Shown here: positions 52,619 through 60,936 of the stretch, in pieces
Layout: each line of letters opens with the position of its first letter
Position numbering within the stretch: position 1 is the stretch's first letter
The notes under the pieces: generated by a model
What the model saw: only the letters and a program-made list of their open reading frames with translations
Databases searched by the model: none
Told to the model about the DNA's origin: nothing
Source of the DNA: Flammeovirgaceae bacterium SG7u.111
Lineage (GTDB): Bacteria; Bacteroidota; Bacteroidia; Cytophagales; Flammeovirgaceae
Direction: 5' to 3'
NCBI GenBank assembly: GCA_034044135.1
Contig: CP139021.1
Location: 4,603,635-4,667,634, forward strand
DNA: 64,000 nt
Translations under genes and position numbers: made by a program

Positions 52619-52626
52619 CAAATGTA
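52619..52626 (-). promoter_or_regulatory. -7 box of the susC promoter
   Basis: TACATTTG on the minus strand, matching TAnnTTTG; no TTG occurs at the -33 distance. The leader is then about 135 bases. Confidence 0.55.
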
Positions 52627-52650
52627 TATGGAAGAAAAAGAGGAAGGGGA

Positions 52651-52684
52651 AACATATGGTTTTAAGAATAGAACATATGGTTTT
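52651..52684 (-). promoter_or_regulatory. Two identical 13-bp direct repeats, candidate HTCS (AraC-type) binding site
   Basis: AAAACCATATGTT on the minus strand occurs at 52651-52663 and 52672-52684, a 21-bp period (two helical turns). Centres are about -42 and -63 from the predicted start, the geometry of AraC-type activator half-sites. Confidence 0.6.
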
Positions 52685-52875
52685 TAACCTATAATACCAC
52701 TGATAACAAGTATGTTATATTTACAAAAAACATTAGTTGCCCAGAAACGAACCATTTAAAAACAATAAAAAGTATCCGTTTTCATTGCAAAATCACTTTT
52801 CAAAAACCTTGGAAAGCCACCATTTTGAAGGCTATTATGAAATAGAAAAAACAGTAAGATGGGTTAGTATAAACA

Positions 52876-52932
52876 CAAAAAAACCTGACCTGAAACTCCT
52901 AAACGCTTCCACTTATTCGCTTCAAATCAGGT
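52876..52932 (-). terminator. Terminator of the anhydrogalactose catabolic operon
   Basis: On the minus strand ACCTGA-TT-TGAA pairs with TTCA-GG-TCAGGT (two internal mismatches), large loop, followed by T7; 40 bases after the RhaT-like gene stop. Confidence 0.7.
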
Positions 52933-52971
52933 GAAGGCAGAACAGTAAATCCTACCGAATTCGATTACGTA

Positions 52972-53991
52972 TTACAAGCCATTTCCCACAGCTACTACCA
53001 CTACGCCTATAATCATACTAGCCAAGCCAATATAAAGGAAGCCTTTAGCTTTGCCAGAAGCTTTAACCCATTCGCCAGTAACCAAACCACTAACAATAGC
53101 TACTGCTACAGAAATGGTATTGAAAATAGCATAACCTACAGTACCACCAGCTTTGCCTAACTTAAATGCAGCGAAAGCAAATGCAGCAGAAGCAGCAAAG
53201 TTAAGCACTGCCATAATAGTTGTCATTGTTAGGTTTTTACCTAGAGGAGCCGATGAGAATTTGCCCCAAAGTCCTTTTTGAGAAAGTTGCACCACAAAGT
53301 AAGGTACAACAAACAAGCCACCTGCAACATAAATGATAAACATCACAGCCAAGGCGCTCATCCACTCAGGGTTGCCCTGGGCAACAACAGCTTCGGTAAT
53401 AATAGGAGCACCAACTGCATTAGCATAGCTAAATCCAGTAGCTAACAAGCCTCCGATAACAGCAATCAATATTCCTGTTGTCATAGAACCTTTTTCGCTG
53501 GTTGAATCGGCTTCTTTAGCCGCATTATCTTCCTCAGCTTGACGCAATAAACCCGCTTTGCCATTGGCGAAAACACCAATTAAAACAATAAAAATACCGC
53601 CCAAAATAGTAGTTAGTACGTTAGATGCTGGTAGGCCTACAACGAAGAATGGGATCAATGAACCCACTAAAATAATGGTACCTATAAATAATGAGAAACC
53701 AAGCGATAAACCGATGTGGTTAATTGCTTTACCCCACATCATTACACCAACCCCCCAAAGTAAACTTGCAATTGCCATTTTAATAAGCACATCGGTTGGG
53801 ATTGCTCCAAGTACAGCTCCAAAACCTTGAATTAAACTAAAACAAGCAATAACAGGCACAACAAAAAGTGCTGTGAAAAACATGGTTCCCCAAGTATGCT
53901 CAAATTCAAAACCTTTCGTAAACTTTTCTGGCAAGGCGTACAAGCCTAACATCACGCCTGCCATAAGTGCCCAAATAATTCCTTCTATCAT
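52972..53991 (-). CDS. RhaT-type sugar/proton symporter (GRP transporter family)
   Basis: 339 residues with ten helices arranged as in the L-rhamnose-proton symporter RhaT/glucose-rhamnose porter family: GIIWALMAGVMLGLYALPEKFTKGFEFEHTWGTMF and LLWGVGVMMWGKAINHIGLSLGFSLF. The encoded neighbours suggest 3,6-anhydro-L-galactose or galactose as the likely substrate, both transported into the cytoplasm; this is inference. Final gene of the operon, 42 bases from the epimerase gene. Confidence 0.88.
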   Translation of the reverse strand: MIEGIIWALMAGVMLGLYALPEKFTKGFEFEHTWGTMFFTALFVVPVIACFSLIQGFGAVLGAIPTDVLIKMAIASLLWGVGVMMWGKAINHIGLSLGFSLFIGTIILVGSLIPFFVVGLPASNVLTTILGGIFIVLIGVFANGKAGLLRQAEEDNAAKEADSTSEKGSMTTGILIAVIGGLLATGFSYANAVGAPIITEAVVAQGNPEWMSALAVMFIIYVAGGLFVVPYFVVQLSQKGLWGKFSSAPLGKNLTMTTIMAVLNFAASAAFAFAAFKLGKAGGTVGYAIFNTISVAVAIVSGLVTGEWVKASGKAKGFLYIGLASMIIGVVVVAVGNGL

Positions 53992-54033
53992 AGCTTTATA
54001 ATTTTGTCATTTTCAATTTTTATATAAAATTCT

Positions 54034-55065
54034 CTACCAAGAAATGGCATAAACCGTTTTGCTCGAATACGGTTTGTTGGGAGTTGTAATAGATCCCGGC
54101 GATCCTGCTATATTTGGTCCGTTAGCGTATCGGCTGGTTTCGCAGCAAAAGGCCTTGTACTTGCCAAACTGATCGCCATTTTCCCTCTTCAGTTCGTCTG
54201 AAGTGAAGTAGCCCGTGTAAAACAAGAGGCCTGGCTCATTGGAAAGCACTTCTAGCTTCCTGCCCGAAGTTGGGTGGTCGAACTCGGCTACAGTTTTTAC
54301 TTCGCCATCGGCTGGCAAGGCATAAAAATGCTCGTAACCTGTTTCCATTTCTTTGAAAAGATCTCCAAGTTTTTTGCTTGTCCTGAGATCATCTACCTCT
54401 GTAACCGCTGCTTCCTCTCCTACTGGCACACCTGTTTCGTCTGGTACCAACAGCGTATCCGAAACTATTTTTGCCAAGTGGTTTTCAATCGTTTCGGCAA
54501 AGCCCGAAAGGTTAAAATACGTATGGTTAGTGAGCGACAAAGGTGTTGCCTTGTCTGTTTCACCTTTATAGTCAATCTCTATTTTGTTGTCTTCGGTGAG
54601 GGTGAACTGAACAGAAACTTTTACGTTTCCCGGATAGCCTTCTTCCATATCGGCACTTTCCAAGCTCATTTCTACGCTATTCGGCCCTACTTCTTTCGCT
54701 TGCCACACTTTTTTATCAAAACCAACTATACCGCCGTGCAAGTGGTTAGGATCGTTGTTGGTAGCTAGGGAATATTCCTTTCCTTCCAAGGTAAACTTAC
54801 CGTCTTTTATGCGAGAAGCGAAGCGCCCAACGGTACAGCCAAAATAGGGAGCATTGGCTTTGTAGGCATCGGAAAAATAACCTTCGAGGCTATCGAACCC
54901 GCAAGCAAGTTCAACTCGTTTGTCATTTTCTCCTGGAATGGAAATAGAGGTGATAGTTGCGCCATAGGTCATAATTTTGACCTGCATACCAGCAGTGTTT
55001 TCTAATACAAATAAGTCGATATCAGCTCCGCTTACTTGCCCAAATTCTTGTTTTGTCATTTTCAT
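54034..55065 (-). CDS. Aldose 1-epimerase (galactose mutarotase)
   Basis: 343 residues. The substrate loop NHTYFNLSG (catalytic His) and HLHGGIVGFDKKVW, plus the C-terminal FCCETSRYANGPN (catalytic Glu), match GalM. It interconverts alpha and beta anomers of galactose or a related aldose. Located 14 bases after a terminator-like hairpin, so it may be expressed at a lower level than the genes before it. Confidence 0.92.
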   Translation of the reverse strand: MKMTKQEFGQVSGADIDLFVLENTAGMQVKIMTYGATITSISIPGENDKRVELACGFDSLEGYFSDAYKANAPYFGCTVGRFASRIKDGKFTLEGKEYSLATNNDPNHLHGGIVGFDKKVWQAKEVGPNSVEMSLESADMEEGYPGNVKVSVQFTLTEDNKIEIDYKGETDKATPLSLTNHTYFNLSGFAETIENHLAKIVSDTLLVPDETGVPVGEEAAVTEVDDLRTSKKLGDLFKEMETGYEHFYALPADGEVKTVAEFDHPTSGRKLEVLSNEPGLLFYTGYFTSDELKRENGDQFGKYKAFCCETSRYANGPNIAGSPGSITTPNKPYSSKTVYAISW

Positions 55066-55078
55066 TTTCTTTACTAAT

Positions 55079-55109
55079 AAAAAAGTCAGCCCACTTACAG
55101 CGGGCTGAC
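55079..55109 (-). terminator. Intra-operon terminator-like hairpin before the epimerase gene
   Basis: Stem GTCAGCCC/GGGCTGAC, nine-base loop, then T6 on the minus strand, between the cycloisomerase stop (55124) and the epimerase start (55065). Confidence 0.65.
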
Positions 55110-55123
55110 CTCCAAAAAGATAT

Positions 55124-56215
55124 TTAAACTTTGTATGGCTTCAATTTTTCCCAATCGAAAATCACGCCTACGCCCGGATAATCAGGCGCAACAGCCCTGT
55201 GGTTTTCCACCACTAGCGGACGCGTAGTATATTCGTCTATAGGGAAGCTGTGCACCTCTAGCCAGCCAGAGTTTGGCTGAGAAGAAACGAGGCTCACATG
55301 AAGCTCTTGCATGCCATGCGAACAAACGGGAAGCCTGTTTTCGTTGGCAAGCCTTGCTGCTTTTAACCAACCCGTTACACCACCACAGTTTGAAGCATCA
55401 GGCTGTACAAATGACAACTTCGATTGCTCAAAAGCATATTCAAACTCATGAATGGTGTGCAAGTTTTCACCCATAGCCAAAGGAACGCCCGTAGCATCCG
55501 CTATTTCGGCATAGCCTTTATAGTTATCGGGAATGGTAGGCTCTTCAAACCAGTAAATGTTACATTCTTTGAATGCATTCGCCGCTTTTATCGCCTTTTC
55601 CACACTCATAGAGTAGTTGGCGTCTACCATAAAGGTAACGTCGTCACCTATGAGCTTGCGAACCGCTTTTATACGTTCGATGTCCTCGTCGAGGTTTTCC
55701 CTGCCTATTTTGATCTTCACTGCATTGAAACCATTGTCCAAGTAACCTTGGATGTTGCCGAGCAGTTTTTCGAGAGGGAATTGCAAGTCGATGCCTCCGC
55801 AATATGCTTTGCAGGTATTTCCTTGCCCACCAGCGAGTTGCCAAAGCGGCTTTTCTTCCGTTTTACAACGGATATCCCAAAGGGCAATATCTACTGTAGA
55901 AATAGCAAAAGAAGCGATTCCACCCCTACCCACATAGTGGATATGCCATTCCATAAAATCGTAGATTCCATCTATGTCGCTTGCGTCTTTCCCTACCAAA
56001 GCAGGGGCAAGATCATGGTCGAGCATGGCTTTGATGGCATGGCCACCTTTTCCACCTGTGTAGGTATATCCTGTGCCTTCTCTGCCATCTGCCAAGGTGA
56101 TAGTAGTGGTCACCAACTCAAAATGAGTATGGTCGCCGTGCTTGGCATCGCTCAATACCTCGGGAAGAGGTACACTAAACAGTTGGCTTGTTACTTTAGA
56201 AATTGTATTATCCAT
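55124..56215 (-). CDS. Enolase-superfamily enzyme, probable 3,6-anhydro-L-galactonate cycloisomerase
   Basis: 363 residues with the mandelate-racemase-type barrel. The KxK base pair is in [11 protein letters not shown] (about 170), metal ligands in [19 protein letters not shown] and AMGENLHT, and the His of the His/Asp dyad in VCSHGMQEL. Length and position in a GH117/aldehyde-dehydrogenase operon fit the ACI enzyme that converts anhydrogalactonate to 2-keto-3-deoxygalactonate. Membership of the superfamily is certain; the substrate is inferred from context. The gene starts eight bases after the ALDH stop. Confidence 0.85.
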   Translation of the reverse strand: MDNTISKVTSQLFSVPLPEVLSDAKHGDHTHFELVTTTITLADGREGTGYTYTGGKGGHAIKAMLDHDLAPALVGKDASDIDGIYDFMEWHIHYVGRGGIASFAISTVDIALWDIRCKTEEKPLWQLAGGQGNTCKAYCGGIDLQFPLEKLLGNIQGYLDNGFNAVKIKIGRENLDEDIERIKAVRKLIGDDVTFMVDANYSMSVEKAIKAANAFKECNIYWFEEPTIPDNYKGYAEIADATGVPLAMGENLHTIHEFEYAFEQSKLSFVQPDASNCGGVTGWLKAARLANENRLPVCSHGMQELHVSLVSSQPNSGWLEVHSFPIDEYTTRPLVVENHRAVAPDYPGVGVIFDWEKLKPYKV

Positions 56216-56223
56216 CTTTCAGG

Positions 56224-57672
56224 CTAGTATTTTACATAAAACGTTTTCTTCTCCATGTACTGCTCGAAGCCGTATTTTCCATCTTCTCCACCTGTTCCAC
56301 TTAGCTTGTAACCGTTGTGGAAACCTTGGTGCTGCTCACCGTGGCCACGATTTACATAGATTTCGCCAAACTCAAGCTCGTCGTTGCATTTCAAGATCGT
56401 GCCCATGTCTTTGGTGAAAATCATTGCTGCCAAACCGTAATCACAGTCGTTGGCATAGCCAATTACTTGGTCGAAATCAGAGAATTTGATTACTGGAAGA
56501 ATAGGACCGAATGACTCTTCGTGAACGATGGTCATATCCTGAGTTACCTCGGTAAGTACCGTAGGCTCAAACCAGCAGCCTTTTTCAAACTGAGCACCTT
56601 CAGGTTTTTTACCACCTATCGCTATTTTTGCACCTTCTTCTACACTTTTTGCTATCAGGTGCTCCATGTTCCCAACTTCCTTCTTGTTCACCTTAGGGCC
56701 TATGGTAGTTTCTGGGTTCAAAGGATCACCCAATTTCAACGCTTCTACTTTTGCCATGAATTTCTCCATGAACGCTTCGTAAATATCTTCGTGCACATAC
56801 ATACGCTCGTTGCACGTACAAACCTGACCGCAGTTATCGAAACGAGAATGGAAAGCAGCTTCCGCAGCCACGTCCAAATCGGCATCGGCAAAAACGATAG
56901 CAGGAGCTTTTCCACCCAATTCCAACTGAACGTGTATAAGGTTATCGGCAGCCGTTCTGAAAATCTGCTGACCTGCAGGCGTACTACCCGTCATGGTCAC
57001 CATTTTAGTGATTGGGTTAGCTACCAAAGCATTTCCAAGTACTCTGCCTTGTCCAGTTACGATGTTGAGCAAACCTTTAGGCAAACCAACTTTTTCGGCA
57101 ATAAAGCCTAATTCCAATGTAGCCAACGGAGTTTCTTGGGTAGGTTTTACCACTATACTATTTCCGGCGATAAGCGCTGGTCCTATTTTCCTGCCGGCAA
57201 GTGCCAATGGGAAGTTCCAAGCTGTGATAGCCACAACTACACCTTTAGGAATTTTGTGGATCCAGATGTGCTCCTCAGGATTGTCAGAAGGGATGATGTC
57301 ACCCTCGATGTGGCGGGCACAATCGCAGGCATATTCTATGAAAGAAGCTGTTACTTCCACTTCCATGTTGGCTACGCCAATCAATTTACCTTGCTCTCTT
57401 ACCAAAAGCTCGGCTAAGTACGCCTTATTTGCTAAGATTTCAGCGGCAAATTTTCTTAGGATATCTGCACGCTGGCGAGCAGGAACTTTTTTCCATTCCT
57501 TTTGTGCTTTTTCGGCAGCTTCAAGGGCAGCTTGTGCATCTGCCTCCACTCCCATTTGTACTGTTCCTACCACAGAGTCATCGGCAGGGCTTAAAATATC
57601 TTCGGTCTTGCCAGTAGTCGCATCTGTCCACTCGCCTCCTATAAAAAGTTGGTAATTTTTCACTTCAGCCAT
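56224..57672 (-). CDS. Aldehyde dehydrogenase, probable 3,6-anhydrogalactose dehydrogenase
   Basis: About 482 residues from ATG 57672 (MAEVKNYQLFIGGEW); the upstream frame to 57699 lacks homology. The catalytic Glu is in QLELGGKAP and the nucleophilic Cys in FDNCGQVCTCNERM; TAWNFPLALAGRKIGPAL is the usual cofactor-side motif. It would oxidise the aldehyde form of 3,6-anhydrogalactose to the acid with NAD(P)+. The cofactor preference cannot be told. Confidence 0.9.
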   Translation of the reverse strand: MAEVKNYQLFIGGEWTDATTGKTEDILSPADDSVVGTVQMGVEADAQAALEAAEKAQKEWKKVPARQRADILRKFAAEILANKAYLAELLVREQGKLIGVANMEVEVTASFIEYACDCARHIEGDIIPSDNPEEHIWIHKIPKGVVVAITAWNFPLALAGRKIGPALIAGNSIVVKPTQETPLATLELGFIAEKVGLPKGLLNIVTGQGRVLGNALVANPITKMVTMTGSTPAGQQIFRTAADNLIHVQLELGGKAPAIVFADADLDVAAEAAFHSRFDNCGQVCTCNERMYVHEDIYEAFMEKFMAKVEALKLGDPLNPETTIGPKVNKKEVGNMEHLIAKSVEEGAKIAIGGKKPEGAQFEKGCWFEPTVLTEVTQDMTIVHEESFGPILPVIKFSDFDQVIGYANDCDYGLAAMIFTKDMGTILKCNDELEFGEIYVNRGHGEQHQGFHNGYKLSGTGGEDGKYGFEQYMEKKTFYVKY

Positions 57673-57787
57673 ATTTAAAATGATTTGATTTACAAACAAG
57701 CAGAACTAGAATTAGCTTGAGCCTTCCAATTCCACTTGCATTTTGTGTAATTTAATAGAGAGAAATAGTGAAAGAAAGACAAAGGGT

Positions 57788-58558
57788 TTACCTGCCCATC
57801 CATCCACCGTCTACGAGCATGGTAGTACCATGCATATATGCCGCAGCTTCAGAACACAAGAACACTACTGGCCCTGCAAAATCTAAAGGCTCGCCCCAGC
57901 GGTTGGCAGGGATACGAGAAAGAATAGATTCTGAGCGAACAGGGTCGTTGCGCAAAGCCTCTGTGTTATCTGTATTGATATAGCCTGGAGCAATCGCATT
58001 CACGTTCACACCTTTTCCAGCCCATTCGTTAGCAAATGCCATGGTCATTTGACCAATAGCTCCTTTACTTGCTGCATAGCCAGGTACGGTGATTCCACCT
58101 TGGAACGTAAGCAATGATGCTGTGAAAACAACTTTGCCAGAACCTCTTTTAATCATTTCTTTTCCAAACTCTCTGGTAAGAATAAACTGAGAGTTTTGGT
58201 TTACTTCGATCACCTTGTCCCACATTTCATCGGGGTGCTCGGCTGCTGGAGTTCTTAAGATAGTACCCGCATTGTTCACCAAAATATCTATTTGGGGAAA
58301 GTCTTTTTTTGCTGCGGCAATGAATTCGTAAAGTGAGCTACGGTCAGAAAAATCGCACTGGTAAGCTTTGAATTTCCTACCTCTTGCCACTACTTCTTTT
58401 TCTACTTCGCTTCCGCTAAGCTCCAAAGAAGCTGAAACCCCGATGATATCTGCACCAGCTTCTGCTAAGCCTATGGCCATCGCTTTACCAATCCCTCTTT
58501 TGCAACCTGTAACTAAGGCTACTTTTCCTGCTAGTTTGAATGTATCTAAAATTCCCAT
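57788..58558 (-). CDS. KduD-like short-chain dehydrogenase
   Basis: 256 residues. Cofactor loop TGCKRGIG, NNAG motif (ILVNNAGTILRTPAAEHPDEMWDKV), catalytic Ser/Tyr/Lys in FTASLL and YAASKGAI. It strongly resembles 2-keto-3-deoxygluconate 5-dehydrogenase (KduD), an enzyme that interconverts 2,5-diketo-3-deoxygluconate and 2-keto-3-deoxygluconate. In this operon the reductive direction would complete the epimerisation of 2-keto-3-deoxy-L-galactonate to 2-keto-3-deoxy-D-gluconate. Confidence 0.9.
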   Translation of the reverse strand: MGILDTFKLAGKVALVTGCKRGIGKAMAIGLAEAGADIIGVSASLELSGSEVEKEVVARGRKFKAYQCDFSDRSSLYEFIAAAKKDFPQIDILVNNAGTILRTPAAEHPDEMWDKVIEVNQNSQFILTREFGKEMIKRGSGKVVFTASLLTFQGGITVPGYAASKGAIGQMTMAFANEWAGKGVNVNAIAPGYINTDNTEALRNDPVRSESILSRIPANRWGEPLDFAGPVVFLCSEAAAYMHGTTMLVDGGWMGR

Positions 58559-58594
58559 TGTTATATTTTTTTATGTTTTGTCAAAAAAATGGCA

Positions 58595-59614
58595 TTAAGC
58601 GCCGCAATCGATAAGGTATTTCATACCTGCTGGATTGTTGTCAATTTCCTCAAAAACTGACTGGATATTCTCTAGCGTATCTACTTTGGTGATAAGCTTT
58701 TCGAATGGGATATTTCCAGAAGCAGCAATTTTGATAGCTTCTTCGTAATCGTCTTCTTGGTAGAGCCTTGCGCCCAAAAGCTCAATTTCAGACCAGAAAA
58801 ACTTGAACAAATCAACTGGTTTTTTCTCACCGCCGTGGATAGCCACCATCACGATCCTACCTCTTGCATTTACCACTTCGGTCATGGTTGCTACGCCCGG
58901 CGCAGATCCTGAAACTTCAAAAGCACAATCGATCATGGCTTCGCCGGTAAGCTCAGATATTTTCGCCATCAAGTCTTCTTCGATAGGATTGATGGTAGTG
59001 AAACCTAGATCGTTGAGCATGGTGAGGCGAGCTTCGTTCACTTCAGAAATGAAGACATTTGCTCCTTTTTCTTTGAGCACATAGGCAATGAGCGTACCGA
59101 TAGGGCCGCCACCTATTACTAAGCAATTTTCACCTTCTACTACACGTCCGATTTTTACATCGTGGCAAGCTACTGACAATGGCTCAATAAAAGCTCCGTG
59201 CTTCAGGCTCATACCTTCAGGCAATTTGTGGAGGGTGTAAGCGGGAACAGTCCAGCTTTTTTGGAAAGCACCTGGGCTATCTATACCAATAAACTTGAGG
59301 TTTTTGCCTACGTGAGCGTTGCCTTTATCAAACGGGTGAGGTGCACCAAAGTGCAAGGGACGAACTGCTACGGTATCGCCTACTTTTACATTATCTACGC
59401 CTTCGCCAATCTCAGCTACTGTTGCAGAAGCTTCATGACCTACGGTTTGAGGCTTGTCAACCCTATGGTCCATCACCCCGTGGAAAATATGTACGTCAGT
59501 ACCACATACGCCACAATAAGCTACGTCTAATCTTACTTCATTTTTACCAGGTTTAATTGGCTCGGATTCTCCTACGGTGAATTTTCCTTTTTCGGAATAA
59601 AATGCTGCTTTCAT
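58595..59614 (-). CDS. Zinc-type medium-chain dehydrogenase, probable 2-keto-3-deoxy-L-galactonate 5-dehydrogenase
   Basis: 339 residues. The catalytic zinc motifs CGVCGTDVHIFHG and VGHEASATV are present, and the Rossmann motif is GGGPIGTLIA. The usual structural-zinc lobe with four cysteines (after GDTVAVRP) is replaced by a Cys-free stretch LHFGAPHPFDKGNAHVG. The fold resembles sorbitol/threonine/galactonate dehydrogenases. In the pathway it would oxidise C5 of 2-keto-3-deoxygalactonate, the step before the KduD-like enzyme; assignment is by context. Confidence 0.82.
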   Translation of the reverse strand: MKAAFYSEKGKFTVGESEPIKPGKNEVRLDVAYCGVCGTDVHIFHGVMDHRVDKPQTVGHEASATVAEIGEGVDNVKVGDTVAVRPLHFGAPHPFDKGNAHVGKNLKFIGIDSPGAFQKSWTVPAYTLHKLPEGMSLKHGAFIEPLSVACHDVKIGRVVEGENCLVIGGGPIGTLIAYVLKEKGANVFISEVNEARLTMLNDLGFTTINPIEEDLMAKISELTGEAMIDCAFEVSGSAPGVATMTEVVNARGRIVMVAIHGGEKKPVDLFKFFWSEIELLGARLYQEDDYEEAIKIAASGNIPFEKLITKVDTLENIQSVFEEIDNNPAGMKYLIDCGA

Positions 59615-59683
59615 AATTTTGCTTTTAAAAAAATTGGATACTAAACTTCTGTTATGTTATGGTAATAGCCTTAATCTTCATTC

Positions 59684-60892
59684 TCAGGGACTAACTGGTA
59701 CTTTGCCTACAAACCTTCTTATGTATTGGTCATCGTAGGTTACATATTGATGAGTGAGGCCCCAAAGTAGCGCATTGGTAGGTGCTCCTTCGAAATCTTC
59801 CGAAGTGATAAGCCCTGCGGCAGGAGGTCCCCATTTTATGTGCGATTTGATCTCGAAATTCACACCATCGGGCGACCACTGAATTGTGTTCCTTTCTGGG
59901 CCATCGGTGATAATGAGTGCGGCAATTCCACCATCGTATTTCCATACACATAGCTCATGCCCACTATTTGTTATCGGATTGTACTCTGATTTCACATACG
60001 GCCCTTCAAGCTTGTCTGAAATAGCTACACCCCATTTGATTTCTCTTCCACCAAATGTTTTGTGCTCGCCCATTCGCTCGCCTTTGTAGTAGAGGTAGAA
60101 CTTATCGTTGAAATGTACCAACGTTGGGTCATGCACCTTATGGCTATCAAACGAACCTTGCTTTTTCACATAAAAGCGGTTGTCTTCTTCGCCTAGCCAC
60201 TCACCATCATCGCTTGGCGACAGGATTGGCTCAGCTAGTTTTTTGAAAGGGCCTCTTGGTGAATCGGAAATAGCCATTCCCACTTGGTTTTTCACACGGT
60301 TCACATACGGGAACTTCACTGTTTGATACACTAAAATGTATTTGCCCTCGTGCACTAAAACTTGTGGGGTAAACACCGAACGGTCGTCGTAAGCACCTGC
60401 TTCGCCTCTTCCTACAGCCAAGCCTTGCTCGTCCCAGGTAATACCGTCTTTAGAAGTTGCATACCAAACTTCTGTTTTGTCCCAAGGAAACACTTTCTTT
60501 TCGGGATCGCCTGTGCCAAAGCCATATGTTTTGCCTGTGCCTTTGCTGTAGTAAACATAGTACAAGCCATCCACCATTATCACGTCGCTAGGATCTCGGC
60601 GGGTCACCCCTTCTTCAAAGGCAAAATCACCTTTCAAGTCTTGCATTTCAAATTCTATATACCACTCAGGTCCTTGAGCATAGTTTCTTTCCAAGGCTCT
60701 TTTAGATGCTGAGCTAAGCTTGCCCCCTTTGGGAATAGCCAAAAATTCGTAGACCGAATCGGGGTAGTCTTGAGTAGCTTCTGTTTCGGCAGAAGCTGGA
60801 GCTGTAGGAGGGTTTTGGTTGCAACCGACTAGGGCAACCGAAAACATTGCTACACTAAAAATAAGACTTTTAAAAGATGTCTTCATTTTCAT
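59684..60892 (-). CDS. GH117 alpha-1,3-(3,6-anhydro)-L-galactosidase (lipoprotein)
   Basis: 402 residues with a lipobox (ALVGCNQ). The N-terminal helix-swap segment [25 protein letters not shown] and the five-bladed propeller motifs ([44 protein letters not shown]) are characteristic of GH117 enzymes such as AhgA and NabH. They release 3,6-anhydro-L-galactose from the non-reducing end of neoagaro-oligosaccharides in the periplasm. This gene is the main reason to assign the locus to agar or porphyran. A related clade acts on carrageenan-derived sugars, so the specificity is probable, not proven. Confidence 0.9.
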   Translation of the reverse strand: MKMKTSFKSLIFSVAMFSVALVGCNQNPPTAPASAETEATQDYPDSVYEFLAIPKGGKLSSASKRALERNYAQGPEWYIEFEMQDLKGDFAFEEGVTRRDPSDVIMVDGLYYVYYSKGTGKTYGFGTGDPEKKVFPWDKTEVWYATSKDGITWDEQGLAVGRGEAGAYDDRSVFTPQVLVHEGKYILVYQTVKFPYVNRVKNQVGMAISDSPRGPFKKLAEPILSPSDDGEWLGEEDNRFYVKKQGSFDSHKVHDPTLVHFNDKFYLYYKGERMGEHKTFGGREIKWGVAISDKLEGPYVKSEYNPITNSGHELCVWKYDGGIAALIITDGPERNTIQWSPDGVNFEIKSHIKWGPPAAGLITSEDFEGAPTNALLWGLTHQYVTYDDQYIRRFVGKVPVSP

Positions 60893-60936
60893 AAAAGGAT
60901 ATGTTTGATTATTAATTAATTTCAGAAATGGTATTT

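Larger units (their letters stand above)
52480..52971. other. Regulatory intergenic region upstream of susC
   Basis: 490 bases with the susC promoter, the direct repeats, a 12-bp palindrome and the terminator of the preceding catabolic operon. The 65-codon frame at 52737-52934 (+) shows no family resemblance. Confidence 0.6.

Noticed and set aside
52737-52934. 65-codon frame in the susC upstream region
   Set aside because: It covers the minus-strand terminator stem and has no detectable homology or ribosome site.
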